From positions 930,001 to 994,000 of the forward strand of contig CAVXIC010000039.1 of NCBI GenBank assembly GCA_963761755.1: a stretch of DNA of 64,000 nt, in the 5' to 3' direction. Below the pieces are notes generated by a model that did not search any database, was not told the origin of the DNA, and worked only from the letters and a program-made list of their open reading frames with translations. Origin of the DNA: CAJXVA01 sp963761755. Its GTDB lineage: Bacteria > Myxococcota_A > Polyangia > Nannocystales > Nannocystaceae. This document shows positions 54,551-62,461 of this stretch, piece after piece; the stretch's first letter is position 1, and each line of letters starts with the position of its first letter. The translations under genes and the position numbers were made by a program.

Positions 54551-55099
54551 ATGTTCGAGTTCCTTCGTCGCAAGAACGATCCCGAGCCCAACCCGGAGAC
54601 CAAGGCGCTGCCCGAAGCGGCTGGGTCCGAAGTGGACGCAGCGGACGCAGCGGACGGAACGGACGACGAGGCCCTCAAGACGGCGGTCGAGGCCGCCTTG
54701 GTGGAGCGGGCCGAGGCCGAGGTCGAGCCCGCACCCGCTCCCGCACCCGCGGGCACGATGGTCGGGCCCGACATGCTCGTCGACGGATCGCTGAGCACTC
54801 GCAGCCCGCTCCTCGTCGCCGGTGAGATCGAGGGCGACGTCGACTGCGGCCTGCTGACCCTGCAGAGCGACGGCAACATCCGCGGAGACGTCCGCGCGAG
54901 CGAGGATGTCGTCATTCGCGGCACCGTCACCGGGGACATGAACGTCGCCGGCAAGCTCACCATCGCGACCACCGGCCGCGTGTTGGGCAACGTCTCCGCG
55001 CGGGCAATCATCATGGACGAGGGCGGCGAGCTGCGCGGACGGTGCTCGATGGGCGGCGACGACGTCTCCCCGCCCGGCCTCGCCGTCGTTCCCGCGTAG
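54551..55099 (+). CDS. Bactofilin
   Basis: Bactofilins form nucleotide-free cytoskeletal filaments involved in shape, polarity and chromosome positioning. The 182-residue product starts MFEFLRRKND, has an acidic Ala-rich linker to about residue 65 and a right-handed beta-helix domain at about 68-165 (LVDGSLSTRSPLLVAGEIEG, VIRGTVTGDMNVAGKLTIAT). GGGGAGG lies 13 bases upstream of ATG 54551, a long spacing; an in-frame ATG at 54527 would be too close. The upstream region is unusually AT-rich (about 54493-54530) and probably holds the promoter. Confidence 0.9.
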   Translation: MFEFLRRKNDPEPNPETKALPEAAGSEVDAADAADGTDDEALKTAVEAALVERAEAEVEPAPAPAPAGTMVGPDMLVDGSLSTRSPLLVAGEIEGDVDCGLLTLQSDGNIRGDVRASEDVVIRGTVTGDMNVAGKLTIATTGRVLGNVSARAIIMDEGGELRGRCSMGGDDVSPPGLAVVPA

Positions 55100-55138
55100 A
55101 CCGGACCGCGCCCCCGCGTGGTACCAATGCGCGGCGAG

Positions 55139-56857
55139 ATGAATCGACTCAGGGCCACTGCGATCGCTGCCGTGCTGCTCCCCGCCGGCGGGTGCGGCAC
55201 CGTCACCGACGAGGTCTATCGAATGCTCGGGATCGAACCGGCCGCCGCCGACACGGACGCGTTCGACACCGACTGGGAAGAACGGGTCGAGGTGTCTGTC
55301 GACGTCCCCGCGCAGACGGCACTCGACGTCGGGACCGAGCTCGCCGACCCGACGGCGGTCGCCGAGCTCGTGCGGGCCGAGAAGATCCTCCCTCTGCCCG
55401 GACTCGGCGCGACGACCATGGGGTTCCGGGTCGATCAGCTCGCGAGCGTCTTTGCGCTCGCCGGAGCCCTCGAGGTCCCCGAGTGGTCCGCCCCCTCGGA
55501 GGGCTCGACTCGATTCCTGCGCGACGACGACCTCGACACCGCGTGGACCTGCGTGCCCGATGAGGAGACGCGCTGTGCGATCGGCATGCACTTCCCGTCC
55601 GTGGCCGTAGTGCACTCGGTTCGACTCTTCGGCGCCGCGCTCGAGTTCGACACCTACCCTCGGATCAAGCGAGTCCGGGTGCACACCGAGCAGGGCTTCA
55701 CCGACGCGCTGCTCACCGATCACAACGCCCCGGTCTTCGTCGAGTTTGCTCAGCCGGTCACCACCCGCACCCTGGTCGTGGAGGTGCTCGAGGTCTTTCC
55801 CGGCGAGGGCAACGTCCCCAAGATCCACATCTCGGAGCTCGAGGCCTTCGGGGTCAGCGGCGTCGCCCGAGAGCCGCTCGACATCGACCCTCGGACCACG
55901 ATCGCGGTACCCGCGGGGACCGTCTGGCGCTCGTCCGGACGCGCGAGCTTCGACCGCAACGAGATGTTCCTCTACCGGGTCGACCCCGACGGCACGATGC
56001 ACCGCTTCATCGGCGGGACCGCGCTTCGGGGTCATCGGGGCGATCGCCTGATGCTCATCGAGCGCTTGGGTGGACAGAGCGACTGCGACGCGCCGCGAGG
56101 GACGTTCTTCTTGCTCGACACCAAGACCCGCGTCACGGCACCCCTGGGCGATCTCGATGGGGTCGGCGGCGTCACCTTCCGCGCTTCGGACGGCCAAGGC
56201 ATCGCGATCGGCTACGCGGGCAAGCTCGACACGAAGCTCAACGGCATCTTCTTCGACGACGACGAGTATCGGCGGCGTCAGACCCCGTTCCGCGCGGACC
56301 TGCGCACCGAGGACTACTTCGAGGAGTGGGGGCTCGATCCCGGGGTCGTGCGTCGCGAGCCGCCCCCGCTCAACGAGACCATCGAGGGCTGCACGGTGGG
56401 CACCGACGCTCTGCTCGCGCAGCTCGAGGCTGCCAAGGAGGCCGCACCCAAGCGCACGAAGCGGAAGCGCCGGCGAAGAGACGACGAGCCCCCGCGCGCC
56501 TCATCATGGCAAGTGTGTGCCCTCGCAGGGGGCGCCCGCGCGTTCCTCACCGACAACGGGCCATGTGGCGCAAGCTGGGAGGTGACCGTGCTCGACGGGG
56601 ACGACGCGGTCGTGGCCTCCGAGGAGGGCAGCTCCGAGCGCAGCTTCCTTCGCGTCGCACACTTGGGCACCCCCGGCGATGCTCCCCTCCTGGTGCAGAT
56701 CGGCGACGGCACCGATACGACCTCCATCGTGCGCATCGCCCCCGACGGCATCGAGGAGGTCTCCCCCACCGGAAGCTTCGCGATCCAGCCGCCCTCGGTC
56801 TGCCGGGAGAACTGCCTCGAGCCCTTCCCCAACCCCGGCGCGCCGGTCTGGCAATAA
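55139..56857 (+). CDS. Large lipoprotein with discoidin-like domain
   Basis: The 572-residue product has a signal peptide with lipobox PAGGC. A jelly-roll domain lies at about residues 105-245 (STRFLRDDDLDTAWTCVPDE, VHSVRLFGAALEFDTYPRIK, TRTLVVEVLEVFPGEGNVPK), which fits the discoidin/F5-8 type C fold that binds glycans or lipids. A second beta-rich half contains a basic segment (KRTKRKRRRRDDE) and several Cys. Starts at 55127 and 55139 are both possible. The function is unknown; it lies between the bactofilin gene and a small lipoprotein gene on one strand. Confidence 0.68.
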   Translation: MNRLRATAIAAVLLPAGGCGTVTDEVYRMLGIEPAAADTDAFDTDWEERVEVSVDVPAQTALDVGTELADPTAVAELVRAEKILPLPGLGATTMGFRVDQLASVFALAGALEVPEWSAPSEGSTRFLRDDDLDTAWTCVPDEETRCAIGMHFPSVAVVHSVRLFGAALEFDTYPRIKRVRVHTEQGFTDALLTDHNAPVFVEFAQPVTTRTLVVEVLEVFPGEGNVPKIHISELEAFGVSGVAREPLDIDPRTTIAVPAGTVWRSSGRASFDRNEMFLYRVDPDGTMHRFIGGTALRGHRGDRLMLIERLGGQSDCDAPRGTFFLLDTKTRVTAPLGDLDGVGGVTFRASDGQGIAIGYAGKLDTKLNGIFFDDDEYRRRQTPFRADLRTEDYFEEWGLDPGVVRREPPPLNETIEGCTVGTDALLAQLEAAKEAAPKRTKRKRRRRDDEPPRASSWQVCALAGGARAFLTDNGPCGASWEVTVLDGDDAVVASEEGSSERSFLRVAHLGTPGDAPLLVQIGDGTDTTSIVRIAPDGIEEVSPTGSFAIQPPSVCRENCLEPFPNPGAPVWQ

Positions 56858-56874
56858 AGCCGCGCTGTGCGCGG

Positions 56875-56880
56875 TACCCT
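56875..56880 (+). promoter_or_regulatory. -10 box TACCCT before the 56887 gene
   Basis: TACCCT ends 6 bases before the ATG at 56887. There is no Shine-Dalgarno sequence in the gap, which suggests a leaderless message. Confidence 0.4.
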
Positions 56881-56886
56881 GCCGTC

Positions 56887-57504
56887 ATGCACGGAAAGCG
56901 ACTGTTCCTCTTGGCCCTGGTCCTCGCCGGCTGTGACGAGGGCCGCCAGAATGCAGAGCATCAGCTCGCCGCGGTGGGGGACAAGGCCGCCGGAGCCGCC
57001 GACAAGAGCAAGGCGCTGTACGACTCTGCCACCTCGGCGTGGGCCGACATTCCGGACACCGGCGAGCTCTCCGTCACGGCCCGAGGCTGGCTCGCAGGGG
57101 CAACCGACAGCGGCAACATCGAAGCGGTCATCCGCGAGGGCACCCAGATCGCGCCGGTCGCCGTCGAAATCGGCGAGTCCTTGAGCGACGCGGTCGACAG
57201 CGAGACGGCGATCGAGCCGATTTATCAAAAGGTCGAACCGGGCGAGGCCGAGGAGGTGGACGCCGCCATCTCCGACATGCCGCGCACGGAGGTCGTCGAC
57301 GGCTTGAAGATTGGCTTCAAGCGAATCGACGAGACCACGAACACCCACCAGCTCAAGGAGCGCGGCTACCTCGTCACGTGGCGGGACGAAGACCGGCTGT
57401 ACGGCTTCGTCTACCGCTCGAAGCGGACGATCGATCTCGAGAAGCTCGTCGCCGAGGTGCCCCGCCTGCTTCGGCTGACGCGCGTCGCGGTCGTCGGCAA
57501 ATGA
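56887..57504 (+). CDS. Lipoprotein of unknown function
   Basis: The 205-residue product has a classical signal peptide and lipobox VLAGC. The rest is mixed helical with no family I recognise (TIDLEKLVAEVPRLLRLTRV at the end). It has a low Cys content, unlike many neighbours. The gene is read in the same direction as the bactofilin and murE genes but with its own -10 box. Confidence 0.68.
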   Translation: MHGKRLFLLALVLAGCDEGRQNAEHQLAAVGDKAAGAADKSKALYDSATSAWADIPDTGELSVTARGWLAGATDSGNIEAVIREGTQIAPVAVEIGESLSDAVDSETAIEPIYQKVEPGEAEEVDAAISDMPRTEVVDGLKIGFKRIDETTNTHQLKERGYLVTWRDEDRLYGFVYRSKRTIDLEKLVAEVPRLLRLTRVAVVGK

Positions 57505-57543
57505 TCGAGTAACATCTGTGCTCTCAACCACGAGGACCGCACG

Positions 57544-57900
57544 ATGGACATCAAGACGATCACCGCGACCCTGGCCCTGCTCGGCACGGGCATTCCACTG
57601 ACCGCCTGCGACAACGCAGCCGAGCCGGCCAAGGAGGTGGGCGCCGACGCGAAGAAGGACGGCGCCAAGGCAGACGGCGCCAAAGCAGACGCCACCAAGG
57701 ACGCACAGACCCCCGCCGCCCAAGCCGATGCCAACGCCGACAAAGGCGAGATGGCCTGCGGCGAGGGCAAGTGCGGCGAGGGTGCCTGCGGAGCGAAGGC
57801 CAAGGACGGCGAGGTGGACAAGGCGCTGGCCGACGGAGCTCCACCCGACGCCGCGAAGGTCGAAGCCGCCGAAGTCGACGAAGATGCCGACAAGAGCTGA
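57544..57900 (+). CDS. Small lipoprotein with EGKCGEG motif
   Basis: The 118-residue product has lipobox PLTAC, a Lys/Asp/Ala linker of about 45 residues, then MACGEGKCGEGACGAKAK at about 71-88, and an acidic end. EGKCG repeats are the modified motif of the HvfA/BufA-type precursors, where Cys residues are changed and bind copper. Here there is one perfect motif and one variant, and no HvfB/HvfC-like gene is nearby. It may be a metal-binding lipoprotein or an unmodified relative. A GAGGAC ribosome-like site precedes the ATG. Confidence 0.6.
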   Translation: MDIKTITATLALLGTGIPLTACDNAAEPAKEVGADAKKDGAKADGAKADATKDAQTPAAQADANADKGEMACGEGKCGEGACGAKAKDGEVDKALADGAPPDAAKVEAAEVDEDADKS

Positions 57901-57907
57901 AATGCAG

Positions 57908-57913
57908 TAGGCT
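57908..57913 (+). promoter_or_regulatory. -10 box TAGGCT before murE
   Basis: TAGGCT ends 8 bases before the GTG start of murE. It gives murE its own start point although the upstream lipoprotein gene ends only 21 bases away. Confidence 0.38.
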
Positions 57914-57921
57914 CGCAGGCC

Positions 57922-59427
57922 GTGCGGCTCGAAGCGCTCCTGAGCGGCCTGTCTCCATCGGACCACGCCTTTGTCGGCTGCAGTGCGCAGACCGAGGTGA
58001 CCGGGCTCTGCGTCGACTCTCGGAAGGTGGCGCAGCAGCCCGGTTGTGCGTTCCTCGCGACCGCCGGGGGCACGGTCGACGCGCACGCCTTCGTGCCGGC
58101 CGCGCTCCGCGACGGCGCGTCCGTCGTCATCGTGCGGCGCGGAGCCATCGACCCGCCCGGAGGGCCGCACGTCTGGCTCGAGGACACCGCAGCGGCCTAC
58201 CCCGACCTCGCGGCCAACGCGTTCGGTCGACCCGCCGCGTCGCTGACGATGGCCGCCGTCACCGGAACGAACGGCAAGACCACGACCGCCCACCTGCTGG
58301 GCGCGATGCTGCGGCACCACGGCCTTGGGTTCACGAGGCTCGGCACCACCGGCAACTGGGTCGTGGACCGCGAGGAGACGGCTCAGCTCACCACCCCGTT
58401 CCCACTGGAACTGCAGGGACTGCTGCGGCGTACGGTCGACCGCGGCGGCACCCACGTGGTGATGGAGGCCTCGTCGCACGCGCTGGACCAGGGCCGGGTC
58501 GAGCCGCTCCGGTTCGGTGCGGTGGGGTTCACCTCCTTCAGCCAGGACCACCTCGACTTTCACGACTCGATGGAGGCCTACCTCGCGGCCAAGTGTCGGC
58601 TGGCATCGCATCACCTCGCCGCCGGCGGGGTCGCCGTGGCGGCCGTCGATGGGCAGCCCGCCGCGGTCACGTTCCTCGAGCGCGCCCGGCCCGCCGCCAG
58701 GGCATGTCTGCGGGTCTCCGCAGGTGGGCAGCCAGACGCCGAGATCCTCGCGCGCGCCGTCGACTTCGGCGCTCAGCTCACCCGGGCCCAGGTCCGAACG
58801 CCCCAGGGCGAGTTCGAGCTGGTCACGCCCCTCATCGCGCCCTACAACCTCGACAACGCGCTCGTCGCCGCCGGCATGGCGTGGGGCATCGGCGTTCCGA
58901 TGGAGGTCTGCTTCGAAGCCCTGCGGTCTGCGACCGGTGCCCCGGGCCGACTCGAGCGCGTCCACGCGGACGGGATCGATGGCCCGACGGTCGTCGTCGA
59001 CTACGCGCACACGCCCGACGCGGTGGATCGAGCCCTCGCCGCGGTTCGCCCGCTGTGTCGCGGCCAGCTGCACGTCGTGCTCGGCTGCGGTGGGGACCGG
59101 GACCCCTCCAAGCGACCGGTCATGGGGCGCGCAGCCGCCCTCGGTGCCGACGTCTTCTGGGCGACGTCCGACAACCCCCGCACCGAGGACCCTGGCTCCA
59201 TCGTCGACGCCATGCTCGAGGGGGTCCCCGCCGGGACCGACGCAGCGGTGCATCGTGTCGTCGACCGCGCCAAGGCGATCGCGCAGGCCGTGGCGCAGGC
59301 CAGCGACGATGATCTCGTGCTCATCGCCGGCAAGGGACACGAGGACTACCAAGTGCTCGGGACCCAGAAGATCCACTTCGATGACCGGGAGCACGCCAAG
59401 GACGCGCTCCTGTCACGCGCGGACTGA
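57922..59427 (+). CDS. murE: UDP-MurNAc-tripeptide synthetase, meso-DAP specific
   Basis: MurE adds meso-diaminopimelate to UDP-MurNAc-L-Ala-D-Glu. The 501-residue protein has the three Mur-ligase domains. The ATP loop TGTNGKTTTA lies at about residues 114-123, the substrate motif EASSHALDQGR near 185-195, and D417-N-P-R420 in TSDNPRTEDP is the signature for meso-DAP binding. The start is GTG 57922 with a -10 box 8 bases upstream. In most proteobacteria murE follows ftsI directly; here 11.7 kb of other genes lie between them. Together with lysA it shows that the wall uses meso-DAP. Confidence 0.96.
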   Translation: MRLEALLSGLSPSDHAFVGCSAQTEVTGLCVDSRKVAQQPGCAFLATAGGTVDAHAFVPAALRDGASVVIVRRGAIDPPGGPHVWLEDTAAAYPDLAANAFGRPAASLTMAAVTGTNGKTTTAHLLGAMLRHHGLGFTRLGTTGNWVVDREETAQLTTPFPLELQGLLRRTVDRGGTHVVMEASSHALDQGRVEPLRFGAVGFTSFSQDHLDFHDSMEAYLAAKCRLASHHLAAGGVAVAAVDGQPAAVTFLERARPAARACLRVSAGGQPDAEILARAVDFGAQLTRAQVRTPQGEFELVTPLIAPYNLDNALVAAGMAWGIGVPMEVCFEALRSATGAPGRLERVHADGIDGPTVVVDYAHTPDAVDRALAAVRPLCRGQLHVVLGCGGDRDPSKRPVMGRAAALGADVFWATSDNPRTEDPGSIVDAMLEGVPAGTDAAVHRVVDRAKAIAQAVAQASDDDLVLIAGKGHEDYQVLGTQKIHFDDREHAKDALLSRAD

Positions 59428-59438
59428 GGACATCCTGC

Positions 59439-59444
59439 TACGCT
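59439..59444 (+). promoter_or_regulatory. -10 box TACGCT before the 59451 gene
   Basis: TACGCT ends 6 bases before the ATG at 59451, with no ribosome site between them. The spacing fits a leaderless transcript. Confidence 0.42.
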
Positions 59445-59450
59445 CGCCTC

Positions 59451-60572
59451 ATGCGTTCGAGGTGGATCGAAGGGCTCGTCGTCGGCTGCGTGATCGGTGG
59501 CGGTTGCGCGTTCGACAGTTCGTCTGCGTCTGCGACGGGCGACCTGGCCAACGAGACCGAGGGAGACCAGAGCGACACCACCGGCTCCGGCGGCGACTCG
59601 GTGGATCCGACGACGGATGACCCGGGCCCCACCACCGACCCCGGCCTCACCACCGGCCCGGATCCCACCACCGACCCGAGCGCCTCCACCGACTCGACGA
59701 CCGGCCCCGACCCGACCAGCGAGACCACGACCGGCTCGGATGGCACCGACACCACGGCCACCGCCGACCCCGCGCACCTCGAGGTCTCTGGCGCCGACTT
59801 CGGCGACGTCGCGTACCAAGACTCCGCGACGTCGGACTTTACCGTCGAGAACACCGGCGCACAGGCGGCCACCGACATCATGGTCGCGGTCTCGGGCGGC
59901 TTCAGTGTCGAGGCCAACGACTGCCCCGCCACACTCGATGCGGGCAAGTCGTGCACCGTGACGCTCCGCCCGCCGACATCCGTGCTCGGGCCGGCATCGA
60001 CCGATCTCGTTGTCGACTACGCCACCGGCGAGGGCGCGGACGCGGCGACGCTCGTGGTCAGCGCCGATGTGATCGGGTCGACTGCCGAACTGGTCAGCGA
60101 CGGCGGGTTCGAGGGCTGCAACGGCGGATGGGAGGTGGTCTCGGGAACCTGGGAGTGCGTCACCAGCGTCGGCGGCGTCGGACCCCACGCAGGGGCCAAT
60201 TTCCTGACCGCCAGCGAGGGCGCTCCGAACACCGACATCACCTATCAGCTCGATATCGACGTCTCCGCGTTCGCCGGGGCGATCGCGACCAACACGATGA
60301 CGTTCGACTTCAGTGCCTACGCCCGCGCCCGAGTGAGCGACGACGACGACCACCGCATTCGCGTCACGTACCTCGCTGCCGACGACTCCGAGATCTCCTC
60401 GTTTGGGACGCCGTACCAGTCCTTCACCGACTGGACGCTCCTCGCGAACTCCGCGCCTGCGCCTTCGAACACCGCCGTCATTCGCATCCACCTGCAGTGC
60501 CAGAAGAGTAGCGGCACGTACTGCGACGCCTACTTCGACGACGTCAGCCTCGTCGGCGGCTACGGCCTGTAG
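59451..60572 (+). CDS. Lipoprotein with choice-of-anchor-D-like domain
   Basis: The 373-residue product has lipobox IGGGC and a Thr/Asp/Pro/Gly stalk to about residue 105. An immunoglobulin-like domain follows at about 108-205 (FGDVAYQDSATSDFTVENTG, CTVTLRPPTSVLGPASTDLV), which matches the choice-of-anchor D / ASPM-HYDIN-like repeats. A jelly-roll domain covers about 215-373 (LVSDGGFEGCNGGWEVVSGT), similar to carbohydrate-binding modules. It lies 180 bases upstream of the CDC-like toxin genes on the same strand. It could be a surface adhesin, or a partner or protector for the toxins; only the order supports the last idea. Confidence 0.7.
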   Translation: MRSRWIEGLVVGCVIGGGCAFDSSSASATGDLANETEGDQSDTTGSGGDSVDPTTDDPGPTTDPGLTTGPDPTTDPSASTDSTTGPDPTSETTTGSDGTDTTATADPAHLEVSGADFGDVAYQDSATSDFTVENTGAQAATDIMVAVSGGFSVEANDCPATLDAGKSCTVTLRPPTSVLGPASTDLVVDYATGEGADAATLVVSADVIGSTAELVSDGGFEGCNGGWEVVSGTWECVTSVGGVGPHAGANFLTASEGAPNTDITYQLDIDVSAFAGAIATNTMTFDFSAYARARVSDDDDHRIRVTYLAADDSEISSFGTPYQSFTDWTLLANSAPAPSNTAVIRIHLQCQKSSGTYCDAYFDDVSLVGGYGL

Positions 60573-60752
60573 AAGGTCTCGATCGGCCGCGTCTGTTGCG
60601 CATCACCGCGCAATCATGTGGTTCTCGAGCCTTCAATTGTCCACAAGATCGGACCTGAGAGCCTTTCTCCGCACATCGCCAGAATCTTTCCGCCTTGGGG
60701 TGTCGTAGTCTTGGGGCGGGGATTGATGACGGGGAACACGGAGCTTCGTTTC

Positions 60753-62432
60753 ATGAGGGCATCGACGAGCGCGATCACGCTGCTGGCGCTTTCGATGATG
60801 ACTGTTGGCTGTGACGAAGGCGGGCGACGCGGCGCCGGACCTGGTCTCGCGAGCGACTCGTCGGCCGACACCGACGTCGGCGAGACCGACGCTGCGTCGG
60901 GGACCGACGGGGTCGACGAGGGGACCGAAGGCAGCACCGGCGCCCCGTCGGACGACCTGAGCGAGTACGTGTTCGACCTCGGTCACCTCGAGCTCGAGGA
61001 CTGGGTGCCCAAGACGCAGACCAACTGCGACTTTGCCTGCAAGGCCAACGGGCAGGAGGAAGAGCAGTGGTGCGAGTACGTGCACTACAGCGAAACGGAC
61101 CACGCGCAGGACTTCATCGCCTTCCAGCCCAACTCCGCGACGCTCTGGCCCGGCAACGTCGTCCGCGGTGACGACGCGCAATACGGACAGCTCACGCCGA
61201 TCGGCCTCCCCCGGGCCCCGATGGCGTTCTCGGTCTCCCTGCAGAACGTCAACGGAAGCCCCGCGCGAACGATGGAGCGCCCCTCGCTCTCCGAGTTTCG
61301 CGAGCACCGCAACGACATTCTCAAGGACGTCGTCGGCGGCGCACCAGCAAACATCGCGTTCTCCGTGGACCGCGTGCACGACTACGATCAGATCGCGGTC
61401 TCGGTCGGTGGCGGCGTCGACTGGTTCGGGAACGGATTCTCGAGCATGTTCGACTTCTCGAACACCTACGAGAGCACCAAGGTCCTCGTCAACTTCACGC
61501 AGGCCTACTACACGATCGACGTCGATACGCCGGGTCTGCCTTCCGACCTGTTCGTCGACGACGTCACCGTCGAGGACCTGGAGCACTTCACCGGCGAAGA
61601 CAACCCGCCGATGTACGTGCAGTCGATCACCTTCGGCCGCAAGGTGCTGTTCTCGCTCGAGAGTCTCTACTCCGAGCACGAGGTCCGCACCGCCATCGAC
61701 GCCTCCTTCAACGCGGTGTTGGTCAGCGGCGGCGCCCAGGTCGACACCTTCCACCGCGAAGTCCTCGAGAACTCTCGGATGCACGCGGTGGTGATCGGTG
61801 GCTCCGGAGCGGAGGCCGTCAAGACCATCACCGGCTTCGACGGCGTGATCGAGTACATCCTCGAAGGCGGCGAGTACTCCACGCTCTCCCCTGGCGCGCC
61901 GATCGCCTACAAGCTGGCCTACCTCGACAACAGCGGCGTGAAGATGGCCTTCGCGGCCGACTATCAGGAGCGCCAGTGCTACGACAACTTCATCGACGTC
62001 TCGGCGAAGGTCGCCGAGATGGAGTACCTCGGCGGCAACGACGATGGCCCGGGCCAGATCCAGGTCAAGGGCAACATCCAGTTTCGCATCGCGCCGCCGA
62101 TGGAGGCCGACCCCTGCCGCCCGGACGCTCCTGGATGGGAGACGATCTGGGAGCGCGGCGGCGACGGCATGAGCCTGCCGGTCCTGTGGATCAACAACAA
62201 CGACGACGGCTCGACCATCTACGACCACGAGGTCGACCCGCTCAAGAACAACCAGCTGTGCATTCGCGGAAGCCTGCGTGAGGACGACGACTGCTTCTTG
62301 TGCGACGACGACACCTTCGGCGAGAAGACCTACGGCCCCGTGAGTTTGGAGAACGGATGGGCTGGTGACCACTATCTCGAGTTCTCCGAACAAGGAACCG
62401 TCGGCGTGACCGTCCGCGTCAGCCTCGACTGA
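60753..62432 (+). CDS. CDC-like pore-forming lipoprotein, long component
   Basis: The 559-residue product is related to cholesterol-dependent cytolysins. Lipobox MTVGC (Cys20) is followed by an acidic Ser/Thr/Gly linker to about residue 68. Domains 1-3 are recognised by ATLWPGNVVRGD (like the family LYPGALL segment), MFDFSNTYESTKVLVNFTQA, YYTIDVDTPGLPSDLF, PPMYVQSITFGRKVLFSLES (about 286-305) and VIGGSGAEAVKTI with LSPGAPIAYKLAYLDN near the end of domain 3. About 150 residues follow C409; they replace domain 4 and lack the Trp-rich undecapeptide and its neighbouring Thr-Leu loop. A GGAG site 9 bases upstream supports ATG 60753. The second component begins 29 bases after the stop. Confidence 0.85.
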   Translation: MRASTSAITLLALSMMTVGCDEGGRRGAGPGLASDSSADTDVGETDAASGTDGVDEGTEGSTGAPSDDLSEYVFDLGHLELEDWVPKTQTNCDFACKANGQEEEQWCEYVHYSETDHAQDFIAFQPNSATLWPGNVVRGDDAQYGQLTPIGLPRAPMAFSVSLQNVNGSPARTMERPSLSEFREHRNDILKDVVGGAPANIAFSVDRVHDYDQIAVSVGGGVDWFGNGFSSMFDFSNTYESTKVLVNFTQAYYTIDVDTPGLPSDLFVDDVTVEDLEHFTGEDNPPMYVQSITFGRKVLFSLESLYSEHEVRTAIDASFNAVLVSGGAQVDTFHREVLENSRMHAVVIGGSGAEAVKTITGFDGVIEYILEGGEYSTLSPGAPIAYKLAYLDNSGVKMAFAADYQERQCYDNFIDVSAKVAEMEYLGGNDDGPGQIQVKGNIQFRIAPPMEADPCRPDAPGWETIWERGGDGMSLPVLWINNNDDGSTIYDHEVDPLKNNQLCIRGSLREDDDCFLCDDDTFGEKTYGPVSLENGWAGDHYLEFSEQGTVGVTVRVSLD

Positions 62433-62461
62433 GTTTCCCTCCCCACGCAACGGATACGACG

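Noticed and set aside
56314..59394. A 1,026-codon open frame on the minus strand opposite the discoidin-like and murE genes
   Set aside because: The translation is Arg/Gly/Val-rich with no motif, and the plus strand carries murE with all its motifs. Long antisense frames are expected in very GC-rich coding DNA.
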